A stretch of 46,373 nt of DNA from NCBI GenBank assembly GCA_026706845.1, contig JAPOXY010000205.1, positions 1-46,373 of the forward strand, written 5' to 3'. Shown here in pieces: positions 1 through 8,101 of the stretch. Source of the DNA: Gemmatimonadota bacterium. Its GTDB lineage: Bacteria; Latescibacterota; UBA2968. A model generated the notes under the pieces. The model did no database searches. It worked only from the letters and a program-made list of their open reading frames with translations, and was not told the origin of the DNA. Both the position numbers and the translations under genes were made by a program. Positions within the stretch are counted from its first letter, which is position 1. Each line of letters begins with the position of its first letter.

Positions 1-104
1 TCGAGCGGCAATCTGAATAGGGAAATAAAACCCATGACTATGAGACTGAGCGCTACCATTACAGCAGTAATGGGTTTTTTGATCGCGTATTCCGAGAGTT
101 TCAT
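1..104 (-). CDS. RND-family efflux permease, N-terminal fragment (cut by window edge)
   Basis: The minus strand opens with ATG at 104-102 and stays open to base 1. The 34 visible residues begin MKLSEYAIKKPITAVMV, continue into a hydrophobic stretch and end in SLFRLPL. This is the usual start of AcrB/HME-type RND permeases: a short amphipathic helix, then the first transmembrane segment, then an R-L-P motif entering the periplasmic domain. A GAGG ribosome site lies about 7 nt upstream. The family exports drugs, metals or lipids across the envelope by proton antiport with a membrane-fusion protein and an outer-membrane channel. The remaining ~1000 residues lie outside the window, so the substrate cannot be guessed. 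The palindrome at 199-216 is a plausible operator for it. Confidence 0.75.
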   Translation of the reverse strand, partial: MKLSEYAIKKPITAVMVALSLIVMGFISLFRLPL

Positions 105-198
105 AAGCGGGCCTCAAAAGAGCGAAAATTGAAGGTTGAAGTAAGGAACGAGACGCGAATCTCAGAGTGCGTCCATCAGAGATTGAGACTGATTTTGC

Positions 199-216
199 TA
201 AGTAACCATTTACTTA
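199..216. promoter_or_regulatory. Operator-like palindrome between RND permease and aldolase genes
   Basis: TAAGTAA-CCAT-TTACTTA is a perfect 7-bp inverted repeat with a 4-bp centre. It lies about 95 bp upstream of the RND permease start and 150 bp upstream of the aldolase start. A -10-like GATAAT/TAATAT stretch follows at about 223-230. TetR-family repressors of RND pumps commonly bind palindromes of this size. No regulator gene is visible in the window, so the assignment is inferred. Confidence 0.45.
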
Positions 217-369
217 CTTACGGATAATATACAACATTTCGCTGCAAAAGCAACCGCAGTTTTTTTAAAAATTTCACCATTACAGAAAAGACTTGCGATT
301 TTGTTTCAATAGATATTTCATGCTGAAGTCTGAACATAATCACGTAACTATATTTTGGAGGAGACTTCC

Positions 370-1251
370 ATGGGCAATCGCGTCAATCGCGCAGTTGAGT
401 TGCTTGCACAAGATCAACCTATCTATTACACGGGTGCACACACAGGGCATGTGCTTACGTTTGAACAGGGTCAGAATGACGCCAGTACCTGGGCGGATTA
501 TATCAATGTGGGTATGGAACACGGGGCTTTTAATCTGGGAGGTCTCGACGACTATATGCGCGGTCTGGTGGGCGGGGGACCTACAAATAGTGGGCACAGG
601 ACGCCCGCTGTTATTGTCGAAGCCCCCGTGGAGGGCGCGTCTGAAAATATTGTGCGCTACAATGCCTGGCAGTTTCGGCAGATTCTCGCGCGCGGTGTAC
701 ACGGCGTTTTGCTCTGTCAGGCGGAATCGCCCGATGCGATACGCGCTTTTGTCGAGTCGTGTCGCTATCCCATTAACAAGATCGGCGTTGGACACGGCCT
801 CAGTACAGGTACGCGAGGCGTGGGATCCGAATCGTCGGCCTCAGCGATATGGGGTGTTAACCGCGATGAGTACATCCAGAAGGCCGATCCCTATCCGCTG
901 AATCCCGATGGCGAGTTGCTGTTGGGCATCAAGATTGAGAATGTGCGCGGCGCGTCCAATATCGAACAGATTCTCAAGGTGCCCGGCATTGGATTTGCCG
1001 AAATGGGTCCGGGCGATTTGAGTATGTCGATGGGGTATTTGCACCGTCCAACGCCTTTTTCTCCCGAAATGCAAGAGGTGAGAGATCGAGTGAAGGCAGC
1101 CTGTGAAGAAAATGGCGTTGCTTTTCTCGAGGGGGGTAGTCCCGAGACGGTTGCCGCAAAAATAGACGAGGGCGTGCGCGTGGTTTCTGGGGGCAGGGAA
1201 GAGATCGCGCGTATTGGACGCGAATATTCAGGCCGCCGCATGCCGGTTTAA
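370..1251 (+). CDS. HpcH/HpaI aldolase family protein
   Basis: This 293-aa protein belongs to the class II, metal-dependent HpcH/HpaI aldolase/citrate lyase family, TIM barrels that cleave or form C-C bonds of 2-oxo acids with pyruvate-like donors. Supporting motifs are IKIENVRG, carrying the family's metal-ligand Glu, and EMGPGDLSMSMG, which matches the GPxDLsxSxG strand with the second acidic ligand. The ATG at 370 is chosen because GGAGGA sits 8 nt upstream; an upstream TTG at 355 in the same frame lies before that ribosome site. The gene stands alone, with a promoter-like AT-rich leader and a shared hairpin after its stop. The substrate is unknown; catabolic and sugar-acid roles are both possible. 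Confidence 0.85.
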   Translation: MGNRVNRAVELLAQDQPIYYTGAHTGHVLTFEQGQNDASTWADYINVGMEHGAFNLGGLDDYMRGLVGGGPTNSGHRTPAVIVEAPVEGASENIVRYNAWQFRQILARGVHGVLLCQAESPDAIRAFVESCRYPINKIGVGHGLSTGTRGVGSESSASAIWGVNRDEYIQKADPYPLNPDGELLLGIKIENVRGASNIEQILKVPGIGFAEMGPGDLSMSMGYLHRPTPFSPEMQEVRDRVKAACEENGVAFLEGGSPETVAAKIDEGVRVVSGGREEIARIGREYSGRRMPV

Positions 1252-1258
1252 AAAAATA

Positions 1259-1283
1259 GGGCTGTGCGATGTTTGCACAGCCC
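1259..1283 (-). terminator. Intrinsic terminator, bidirectional, strongest for the minus-strand MORN gene
   Basis: GGGCTGTGC and GCACAGCCC form a perfect 9-bp stem with a 7-nt loop between two converging genes. Read on the minus strand it is followed by a run of seven T (A-tract 1250-1256), a classical Rho-independent signal for the gene at 1307-1786. It may also stop the aldolase transcript. Confidence 0.85.
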
Positions 1284-1306
1284 TGAGTATTCAGTTTAAT
1301 AGATGC

Positions 1307-1786
1307 TTAAAATGGATTGCCCTGGCGGGCCAGCTCAAATTTTCGCCAGCCGACTTGTTTGCCATTTTCGAATACTTTTTGTATGGCGTAAAAGGAGGAC
1401 GGATCGTATTCTCGCCAGACACCTGTTTTCTTTCCCTCCAGATATCGGCCTTCTTCTTTTTTCACACCGTTTCTAAAATAAGATATCCAATTCCCATCTT
1501 CCACACCATTTGTCCAGTTGCCTTCTGTTTTTTTCTGTCCGTTGCTGTAAAATGTGATCTCAAGTCCGTCTTGCATGACGCCATTTTTGTATGTGCCCTG
1601 CCCGCGCACATTGCCCGCAGCATCGTAATATGTCCAAACGCCAGTGCGGGCACCGCTGTCGTATTGCCCTTCTGCCAGTACGCGGCCGTATTGTTTTATT
1701 TGCGTCTGCCCTTCAAATAGTGAGGGCATCTGACACCCGGTTGTGAGTATTCCCACGATAAAAATTGCAATAGAGCGTTTGATCAT
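1307..1786 (-). CDS. MORN/YwqK-type repeat lipoprotein
   Basis: The 159-aa protein has a short N-terminal hydrophobic segment ending ILTTGC, a probable lipobox with the lipidated Cys at about residue 18. The rest is made of MORN-like repeats of about 20-23 residues: G-x-W-x-x-Y-x-x-x-G-x-x-x-x-x-G-x-Y, for example TGVWTYYDAAGNVRGQGTY, then GNWISYFRNGVKKEEGRY and GVWREYD. Such repeats form extended beta-hairpin sheets. They occur in the family named after the YwqK antitoxin, but in lipoproteins of this kind the role is unknown. It is probably anchored in the envelope. It is transcribed toward the aldolase gene and ends at the shared hairpin. No partner gene is adjacent. Confidence 0.75.
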   Translation of the reverse strand: MIKRSIAIFIVGILTTGCQMPSLFEGQTQIKQYGRVLAEGQYDSGARTGVWTYYDAAGNVRGQGTYKNGVMQDGLEITFYSNGQKKTEGNWTNGVEDGNWISYFRNGVKKEEGRYLEGKKTGVWREYDPSSFYAIQKVFENGKQVGWRKFELARQGNPF

Positions 1787-2031
1787 TTATTTTCTCCTGT
1801 GTTGTTCTTTAGATGGACATTTTACTGTAATACAACTAATATACAAAACTGCTTTCATAAGGCAAAGATGAAATGACAAAAGACGTGTTTAATGCTTGCG
1901 CGTGCGCATAATATCATACCGGACCTCAACCGCAAAGCGATTGCATTCAACTATCTCTTTATTGTCACAATCGTCCTCTCATCGTAATTTTTATTTTAAA
2001 GGTTCGCCCATCGCGGCCTAAAGAGTCCAAT

Positions 2032-2757
2032 ATGCTACTTATTGAACTCGGTCAACGCCTTCGCGCTCAGCGGGAACGCCTTGGCCTCAAGCAAAACGAC
2101 ATTGCCAATGCCCTGCAGGTAAGCCCACAGGCCGTTTCCAAGTGGGAAAGGGGCGAAAACGGTCCCGATATTGCTACTCTGGGACCGCTTGCCAAATTGC
2201 TCGGCGTTTCTACGGACTGGCTTTTGGATGCACATGGCGAAAATCAAGATGTTTTTGATGCTACTATCTTTACCTCTACCGTTGTCGGTGCATACCAAAA
2301 ATCATTACAAATGGAGGCGCGAGAGTTTGCAGCCTGGGCAAATGGCATTTTGTTTCAACTGACCGAAGCTGTTTTGCGCCATGATGGCGTTCCGCTCAGA
2401 TATATGGGAGACGCATTTTTGTGTTTTTTTTCTGGCGTACACCATCAGCTTCGCGCTGCCCAGGCAGCGGCATTTTCCCAGCGGCTTATCAGCGAAGACC
2501 TGGTCATTGGCTTGAGCAGCGGTGAGATTTATTTGGGCGCAATGGGGCATCCCGATTACGCCCATCCCGATGTGACAGGAGAAGTGGTCAACATCGCATT
2601 TATTGTTCGAGAATGGGCAGAAACAAATGTCCGCAAAGGAATTGCAGCAACGACATCTGTGTCGAACAATCTCGATGAAGTTTTTGATATTTCCCAACCC
2701 ACAGAAATCAATTTTCGTGGCATCAAGACGCCCATCTCAATTTGCGAGATTAGATAG
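2032..2757 (+). CDS. XRE-type HTH regulator fused to a degenerate class III nucleotidyl-cyclase domain
   Basis: Residues 5-62 are a canonical XRE/Cro helix-turn-helix (QNDIANALQVSPQAVSKWERG). From about residue 75 to the end (241) the sequence follows the class III adenylate/guanylate cyclase fold: a first strand (ATIFTSTVVG), then YMGDAFLCFF, GLSSGEIYLGAMG, TGEVVNIA and a closing FRGIKTPISI. The second metal-binding Asp is kept (D127). The first, normally in F-x-D-I, is replaced by Ser82, and the GD-VN motif reads GEVVN (E184). Catalysis is therefore doubtful, and the domain may bind a nucleotide instead. The gene lies 30 bp upstream of ahcY on the same strand, so it may regulate or be cotranscribed with the methyl-cycle genes. 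XRE fused to a cyclase fold is uncommon. Confidence 0.75.
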   Translation: MLLIELGQRLRAQRERLGLKQNDIANALQVSPQAVSKWERGENGPDIATLGPLAKLLGVSTDWLLDAHGENQDVFDATIFTSTVVGAYQKSLQMEAREFAAWANGILFQLTEAVLRHDGVPLRYMGDAFLCFFSGVHHQLRAAQAAAFSQRLISEDLVIGLSSGEIYLGAMGHPDYAHPDVTGEVVNIAFIVREWAETNVRKGIAATTSVSNNLDEVFDISQPTEINFRGIKTPISICEIR

Positions 2758-2787
2758 GCGTATGCCAACCGAGAGAAAGGATGATAT

Positions 2788-4239
2788 ATGGCCGATATAG
2801 TGTTGCCCGATAGCGCGACGGATATTCAAATTCCCGATTATTCGCATCTGCCCCATAAAGTCGCCGATATGTCTCAGGCAGATTTTGGACGGAAAGAGAT
2901 TACAATTGCCGAGCGCGAGATGCCCGGTTTGATGGCTGTGCGCGAAAAATACGCAGATCAGAAACCTCTCAAAGGTGCTCGCATAATGGGGTCTTTGCAC
3001 ATGACGATTCAGACAGCTGTGTTGATCGAGTCTCTCAAAGTGCTGGGGGCCGATGTGCGCTGGGCGTCGTGCAATATTTTTTCTACGCAGGATCACGCCG
3101 CTGCCGCTATTGCAGAAACAGGTACGCCGGTTTATGCGTGGAAGGGCGAGTCGCTGGAAGAATATTGGGAATGTACTTTGCAGGCACTCAATTTTGTGGA
3201 GGGTGGACCGACACTTATTGTCGATGATGGCGGGGATGCAACGCTGCTGGTTCACCGGGGGTATCAGGCTGAAGACGATCCCTCGATTCTCGATGAGCCG
3301 ACCGATAATCGCGAATTGGAGATTGTCAATGCCGTGCTGAAGCGGCAACTCGAACGCAATCCGCGTTTTTGGCACAATATGGCCACCGATATTCAGGGCG
3401 TGTCAGAGGAGACTACAACGGGGGTTCACCGTCTGTATCAGATGCGGGATGAAGGCGTGCTTCTCTTTCCCGCGATCAATGTCAATGATTCGGTGACCAA
3501 ATCGAAATTCGATAATCTCTATGGCTGCCGCGAGTCGCTCGCCGATGGTATTAAGCGCGCGACAGATGTTATGGTCGCCGGGAAGGTCGTTTGTGTGTGC
3601 GGTTATGGCGATGTGGGCAAGGGATGTGCCCAGTCTATGCGGGGATTTGGCGCGCGCGTGTTGGTGACGGAAATCGATCCGATATGTGCTTTGCAGGCGG
3701 CGATGGAGGGGTTTGAAGTGACGACTGTGGAAGATGCCCTTTCCGAAGCCAATATTTTTGTTACGACGACGGGCAATACGGATATTATCCGCATTGAGCA
3801 CATGGAAAATATGCTCGACCAATCCATTGTGTGCAATATCGGACATTTCGACAATGAAATTCAGGTCGATAAGCTGGGTGATTACCCGGGCATTATGCAC
3901 GAAAATATCAAGCCGCAGGTCGATAAATACACGTTTCCAGATGGGCGTGCGATCTTTTTGCTCGCAGAAGGCCGTCTGGTCAATCTCGGCTGTGCGACCG
4001 GGCATCCTTCTTTTGTGATGTCCAATTCGTTTACCAATCAGGTGCTGGCGCAGATGGATCTGTGGGCACAGCAGCGCGAAGTCGGCGTTTATACCCTGCC
4101 CAAACACCTCGATGAGGAGGTCGCACGGCTTCACCTTGAAAAGCTCGGTGTAAAGTTGACTGAACTCACGCAGAAGCAGGCCGATTATATTGGCGTGTCC
4201 GTCGAAGGTCCGTACAAACCCGGTCATTATCGGTATTAA
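2788..4239 (+). CDS. ahcY: S-adenosylhomocysteine hydrolase
   Basis: This 483-aa enzyme splits S-adenosylhomocysteine reversibly into adenosine and homocysteine with bound NAD, removing the inhibitor produced by every SAM-dependent methyl transfer. Evidence includes [14 protein letters not shown] and the [11 protein letters not shown] block near the N terminus. The NAD-binding GYGDVGKG starts at about residue 272, followed by [10 protein letters not shown] and the invariant C-terminal PYKPGHYRY. The stretch around RNPRFWHNM is the roughly 40-residue insertion seen in the longer bacterial form. AAAGGA lies 8 nt before the ATG. It is followed 45 bp later by metF, which supplies methyl groups for remethylating homocysteine, so the pair forms a methyl-cycle operon. 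Confidence 0.97.
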   Translation: MADIVLPDSATDIQIPDYSHLPHKVADMSQADFGRKEITIAEREMPGLMAVREKYADQKPLKGARIMGSLHMTIQTAVLIESLKVLGADVRWASCNIFSTQDHAAAAIAETGTPVYAWKGESLEEYWECTLQALNFVEGGPTLIVDDGGDATLLVHRGYQAEDDPSILDEPTDNRELEIVNAVLKRQLERNPRFWHNMATDIQGVSEETTTGVHRLYQMRDEGVLLFPAINVNDSVTKSKFDNLYGCRESLADGIKRATDVMVAGKVVCVCGYGDVGKGCAQSMRGFGARVLVTEIDPICALQAAMEGFEVTTVEDALSEANIFVTTTGNTDIIRIEHMENMLDQSIVCNIGHFDNEIQVDKLGDYPGIMHENIKPQVDKYTFPDGRAIFLLAEGRLVNLGCATGHPSFVMSNSFTNQVLAQMDLWAQQREVGVYTLPKHLDEEVARLHLEKLGVKLTELTQKQADYIGVSVEGPYKPGHYRY

Positions 4240-4248
4240 CGATTAGAG

Positions 4249-4268
4249 ACTGGGAGCTTAGCCCCAGT
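4249..4268 (+). promoter_or_regulatory. Hairpin in the ahcY-metF gap, overlapping a G/C-rich dispersed motif
   Basis: ACTGGG and CCCAGT form a perfect 6-bp stem with an 8-nt loop, followed by CCCAGCCCC and TATTTT just before the metF ATG. There is no recognisable ribosome site for metF, so the hairpin could affect translation or act as a weak terminator. The reverse complement of this stretch closely resembles the direct G-rich repeats at 19824-19854 upstream of rplU. Confidence 0.4.
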
Positions 4269-4284
4269 ACCCAGCCCCTATTTT

Positions 4285-5163
4285 ATGCGATTTTTAGACT
4301 ATTTTACCGGCGATCAACCGGTCATTTCCTTTGAGATTTATCCCCCGCAGACGCAGGGTGGTATGCGTGCCCTCAAAGCGCGGGTTGTACCCAATTTGCT
4401 CAAGCTGAATCCCAGTTATATGACGGTTACGTATGGCGCGGGTGGTTCTACTCGCGCCAAAACGCTGGAGATTGCCTCGCTTATCCAGAACGAATTTGGT
4501 CTGACAGCGGCGTGTCATCTCACATGTGTGGGGTCGTCCCGAACGGATATTGATGATATTCTGAAGGCGATTCGCACAGAGGGTATTCGCAATATTGTCG
4601 CGCTTCGCGGCGATCCCCCGCGCGGCGAAGATACTTTTGTGCCCGCGAAGGATGGATTTGCCCACGGCAATGAGCTTGTGGCGCATATTCGCAGCACTGA
4701 ACCGAAAGATGATGGGTTTGGGTTGGCTGTTGCGGGGTATCCCGAGAAACACCTTGAAGCGCCCAATTTCGATACCGATATTGCAAATTTGAAGCGCAAG
4801 GTCGAGTCCGGTGGGGATATTGTTATTACGCAGCTTTTTTACAATAACGATTATTTTTTTCGCTTTGTCGATCGCGTGCGTGCAGCCAATATTACAGCAC
4901 CTGTTGTTCCGGGGTTGATGCCGATTCTCGCGGCGGGACAGATACAGCGCATCGCGTCTTTGTGCGGGTCTGAGATTCCCGGGGATTTGCAGGATCAACT
5001 CAAGGGGGCTGTGGATGATGAAGATAAGGCGATGAAAATTGGGGTAGATCAATGCATCGAGCAGGCAACCGAATTGCTCGAACAGGGCGTGCCGGGTATT
5101 CACTTTTACGTGCTCAACAAGTCCATCCATATGCGTCGGATTATCAGTGCGCTTCCTCTCTGA
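4285..5163 (+). CDS. metF: Methylenetetrahydrofolate reductase
   Basis: The 292-aa protein is a bacterial-length flavin enzyme reducing 5,10-methylene-THF to 5-methyl-THF, the methyl donor for methionine synthesis. Family hallmarks are ISFEIYPPQT at the N terminus (the FE-x-x-PP motif), VTYGAGGS, HLTCVG, NIVALRGDPPRG, AGYPEKH, and DIVITQLFYNN followed by PGLMPI. The C-terminal VPGIHFYVLNKS is also conserved. The gene lies 45 bp after ahcY and is probably cotranscribed. Its ATG lacks a clear Shine-Dalgarno sequence. Its 3' end overlaps the converging chorismate-lyase-like gene by 20 bp. Confidence 0.96.
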   Translation: MRFLDYFTGDQPVISFEIYPPQTQGGMRALKARVVPNLLKLNPSYMTVTYGAGGSTRAKTLEIASLIQNEFGLTAACHLTCVGSSRTDIDDILKAIRTEGIRNIVALRGDPPRGEDTFVPAKDGFAHGNELVAHIRSTEPKDDGFGLAVAGYPEKHLEAPNFDTDIANLKRKVESGGDIVITQLFYNNDYFFRFVDRVRAANITAPVVPGLMPILAAGQIQRIASLCGSEIPGDLQDQLKGAVDDEDKAMKIGVDQCIEQATELLEQGVPGIHFYVLNKSIHMRRIISALPL

Positions 5164-5761
5164 GCGGAAATTTCTCAGTGATCAGCATGATTAGCTTTTT
5201 ATTGGCGAATACCCTGTAGGTGCGGCTGAGTAGTGGTTCCCCTTCAAGATGCGCAATGGCTTCCGGCAAATCCCGTGCGGTTTCAAAGCAGCACCACAAC
5301 AATTCACGGCGGGTTTCCAGTCCGCTGTTTTGCAGAATTCCTCCCAATCCCGAAGGATCTGATTCCAATCCGTCCAAAATGCCTTTTGGCAAGTGTTGTG
5401 GTACAATGAGGGATGTGGCATACGCCTGAGTTTTCGGCGTTTCGTTGCCGATTGAGGGTGTTTGTAATGCTACTTGTCGCGCGATGACTGGTGCTCCTGA
5501 TGGCAACTCGAGCCAGATATGCTCTGTGCAGAGTGTCTGTTCCGCCTGATGGAGGAGTACGACTTCCACAGGTGTGAGTGTATAGGCTTCGATGAGTCTT
5601 GTGACGGTGCCGTCGGTGACGATCAATGCCCGCTGGAATGGCGTTAATTGCGCGATGTTGATTTCTCCAGACATTGCTGGCCTTTCGGCTTGTGCGACAA
5701 ATATATTTTTTACATGTGTGTCAGCAAAGGTTGTCGAATTGAAAATTGAATCTGTCTTCAT
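5144..5761 (-). CDS. Chorismate lyase-like protein (UbiC/DUF98 superfamily)
   Basis: The 205-aa product matches the DUF98/Rv2949c branch of chorismate-pyruvate lyases, which convert chorismate to 4-hydroxybenzoate plus pyruvate. Visible family blocks are LTPFQRALIVTDGTVTRLIE near residue 40, a central VIARQVAL, ETRRELLW with an Arg pair typical of the active site, and the closing RTYRVFANKKLIMLITEKFP. AAAGGAC lies 9 nt before the ATG. No ubiquinone, mycobacterial-phenol or menaquinone gene is nearby, so the product's use is unknown. Its 3' end overlaps that of metF tail to tail. Function is inferred from motif pattern alone, and a non-catalytic homologue cannot be excluded. Confidence 0.7.
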   Translation of the reverse strand: MKTDSIFNSTTFADTHVKNIFVAQAERPAMSGEINIAQLTPFQRALIVTDGTVTRLIEAYTLTPVEVVLLHQAEQTLCTEHIWLELPSGAPVIARQVALQTPSIGNETPKTQAYATSLIVPQHLPKGILDGLESDPSGLGGILQNSGLETRRELLWCCFETARDLPEAIAHLEGEPLLSRTYRVFANKKLIMLITEKFPLREEAH

Positions 5762-5889
5762 CGAGCTATTGTCCTTTCATATATACAGTTGTTGTGTAAC
5801 GCAGGTGCACTTTAGACACATAAGGACAAAAAAAGTTCTGAAACATTGCATGTGTGATTCTAATCAGTTATTTTGATGGAAAGGACAGC

Positions 5890-6648
5890 ATGCGTATCAT
5901 AACCTGGAATGTAAACGGATTGCGGGCGGCGCTTCGCAAGGGGTTTATGGATCATATTAAAACGCTAAACCCCGATGTGATCCTTTTGCAAGAGATTCGG
6001 GTCTTGCCCGAGCAACTATCTGCGAGCGAGCGCAATCCTGAGGGATGGCATGTTATCTGGCATCCGGCCGAGCGCAAGGGCTATGCGGGTACAGCGGTAT
6101 GGTCTCGCACGCCTTTAAGTGAGGAAGAACGCGGTGAGGGCGATTCTGAAGGCCGGATTTTGCGGGTGAGTACTCTGGGGATTCAATTTGTCAGCGTGTA
6201 CCTGCCTTCGGGATCATCGGGCGATGAGCGCCAGGCGATTAAGGAGTGCTGGATGGATCGCTTTCGTCCCTGGGCCGATGGCCTGGTCAAAAAACGGGTT
6301 CCCACAATTATGGGCGGTGATTTTAATATCGCGCATACCGAACGCGATATTTTTTATGCTAAAAGCAATGAAAAAAATTCGGGTTTTTTGTCGCATGAAC
6401 GCGCGTGGATGGGCAATCTCATCGCTTCTGGCTGGCGCGATTTTACACGGGAACAATACGGCGATGTTCAGGGTCCGTATTCGTGGTGGTCCAATCGGGG
6501 AAGAGCCAGAGAATTGGACCGCGGTTGGCGCATCGACTATTTGTTGGGTAATGAGGTAGCTGCAAAGCGCGTTGAATCCGCCCATGTTGATCGCGAAGGT
6601 GGCATGACCATATCTGATCACGCACCGGTTGTTGTGGATTTGAAATAG
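5890..6648 (+). CDS. xth: Exodeoxyribonuclease III / AP endonuclease
   Basis: This 252-aa member of the EEP phosphatase-nuclease fold probably cleaves DNA at abasic sites and trims 3' ends in base-excision repair. The motifs run in order: ITWNVNGLRAA, LLQEIR (the usual LQETK, with the metal-binding Glu kept), GYAGTAVWSR, VYLPSG, GGDFNIAH with the catalytic Asp-Asn pair, YSWWSNRGRARE, GWRIDYLL and the terminal SDHAPV. The ATG at 5890 follows AAAGGACAGC and starts directly at the core fold; 12 residues of open frame upstream carry no ribosome site. tldD follows 22 bp downstream. Confidence 0.93.
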   Translation: MRIITWNVNGLRAALRKGFMDHIKTLNPDVILLQEIRVLPEQLSASERNPEGWHVIWHPAERKGYAGTAVWSRTPLSEEERGEGDSEGRILRVSTLGIQFVSVYLPSGSSGDERQAIKECWMDRFRPWADGLVKKRVPTIMGGDFNIAHTERDIFYAKSNEKNSGFLSHERAWMGNLIASGWRDFTREQYGDVQGPYSWWSNRGRARELDRGWRIDYLLGNEVAAKRVESAHVDREGGMTISDHAPVVVDLK

Positions 6649-6670
6649 CTCATACACACAGGAGATTTCC

Positions 6671-8101
6671 ATGCACACTCTTGAAACACATCCTTTTGCA
6701 GCGTTATTCGGCGTTGATGAAAGCGTGGCCGAGCAGGCATTGTCCGAAGCGATGTCCCGAGGTGCCGAATTTGCCGATCTGTATTTTCAGCATGTGCGTA
6801 CTACGTCACTCAGTTTGGAAGATGGCATTATTTCCAGTGCCAATACAGGCGTTGATCAGGGCGTGGGGATTCGCGCGGTGATTGGGGATCAGGTTGGCTA
6901 TGCTTTTTCCGAGAGTTTAGAGGCAGATGCAATTTATGCGGCTGCTCGAACAGCGGCTGCAATAGCAGAGGGCACAAAAAATGTGCCCCCGCAACACTTG
7001 CAGGGCAGAGAGGTTGACAATTACTACGCGATTGATCGCGACTGGGATGAGGTCAATATTACCGAACGCCTGCCACTGGTGCAGAATGCGGAAATAATGA
7101 CTCGCGCAATGGATCCCTCAATAGAAAAGGTGTCTGTGGGGTGGATGGATAGGGATGAGCGCGTGCTCATTGTGACCAGCGATGGTGTTTTCAGTACGGA
7201 CCGGCGGCCTATGGCGACGCTGTATTGTTCGGTGACAGCCAACAAGAATGGCGTGCGGCAGAGCAATGGGGCTTCGGTTTCCCGGCGCGAGGGGATTGAC
7301 TATTTTACCGAAGAGAATATCAAAGCGGTCTGTCAAAAGGCGGTTGATCGCACGATGATTCTCTTTGAGGCGCAGCGCCCACCTGCTGGCGAGATGCCGG
7401 TGGTGCTTGCAGCTGGTGCTTCGGGTATTTTGCTCCACGAGGCGATTGGTCACGGCCTGGAAGCGGATTTCAACCGCAAGGGTACTTCTATTTACGCGAC
7501 GATGATGAATGAGAAAGTCGCCCCGGATTTTGTGACGATTGTCGATGACGGTTTGCAGGAAAATGATCGCGGGGCGCTCAATGTAGATGACGAGGGCCAG
7601 GCTACTGCGTGTACGACGCTTATTGAAAACGGCGTCTTAAAAAGCTATTTGCACGACCGCATTTCGGCCAGGCACTACGGGGTCGCACCCACGGGGTCGG
7701 GTCGTCGCGAGAGTTTTCGGCATGTTCCTATGCCGCGTATGCGATCTACGTATATGCTCGACGGTCCCCACACCCGCGATGAGATTATTGGCGCTGTCGA
7801 TTACGGCATTATTGCCGATACGTTTACCAATGGACAGGTGCAAATTGGCGCGGGTGATTTTACTTTTTATATCAAGAATGGATGGCTTATTGAAGGCGGC
7901 AAAATTACTGCGCCGATCAAGGATGTCAATATTATTGGCAATGGTCCCGAGGCATTAAAAAATGTGGTTATGGCAGCAGGTGATGCCGTGCTGGATGATG
8001 GTAGCTGGACGTGTGGAAAAAACGGGCAGGGTGTGCCCGTTTCGATGGGCGTTCCGACGATGCTGGTGGAAAAGAGTATGACTGTGGGTGGGGTGAATTA
8101 A
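6671..8101 (+). CDS. tldD: TldD, zinc metalloprotease subunit
   Basis: The 476-aa protein is the catalytic half of the TldD/TldE heterodimeric zinc protease, which degrades small unfolded peptides and in some bacteria matures microcins or acts on modified peptides. The zinc motif is H256-E-A-I-G-H260 in LLHEAIGHGLEAD. The glycine-rich C-terminal blocks YGIIADTFTNGQVQIGAGDF and NIIGNGPEALKNVV are also typical. An AGGAG site precedes the ATG. The stop codon abuts the tldE start (TAAATG), so the two are almost certainly translated together. Confidence 0.95.
   Translation: MHTLETHPFAALFGVDESVAEQALSEAMSRGAEFADLYFQHVRTTSLSLEDGIISSANTGVDQGVGIRAVIGDQVGYAFSESLEADAIYAAARTAAAIAEGTKNVPPQHLQGREVDNYYAIDRDWDEVNITERLPLVQNAEIMTRAMDPSIEKVSVGWMDRDERVLIVTSDGVFSTDRRPMATLYCSVTANKNGVRQSNGASVSRREGIDYFTEENIKAVCQKAVDRTMILFEAQRPPAGEMPVVLAAGASGILLHEAIGHGLEADFNRKGTSIYATMMNEKVAPDFVTIVDDGLQENDRGALNVDDEGQATACTTLIENGVLKSYLHDRISARHYGVAPTGSGRRESFRHVPMPRMRSTYMLDGPHTRDEIIGAVDYGIIADTFTNGQVQIGAGDFTFYIKNGWLIEGGKITAPIKDVNIIGNGPEALKNVVMAAGDAVLDDGSWTCGKNGQGVPVSMGVPTMLVEKSMTVGGVN

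Noticed and set aside
2758-2787. SAM- or SAH-sensing riboswitch before ahcY
   Set aside because: Only 30 bp separate ahcY from the gene before it, too short for any known riboswitch of this type.
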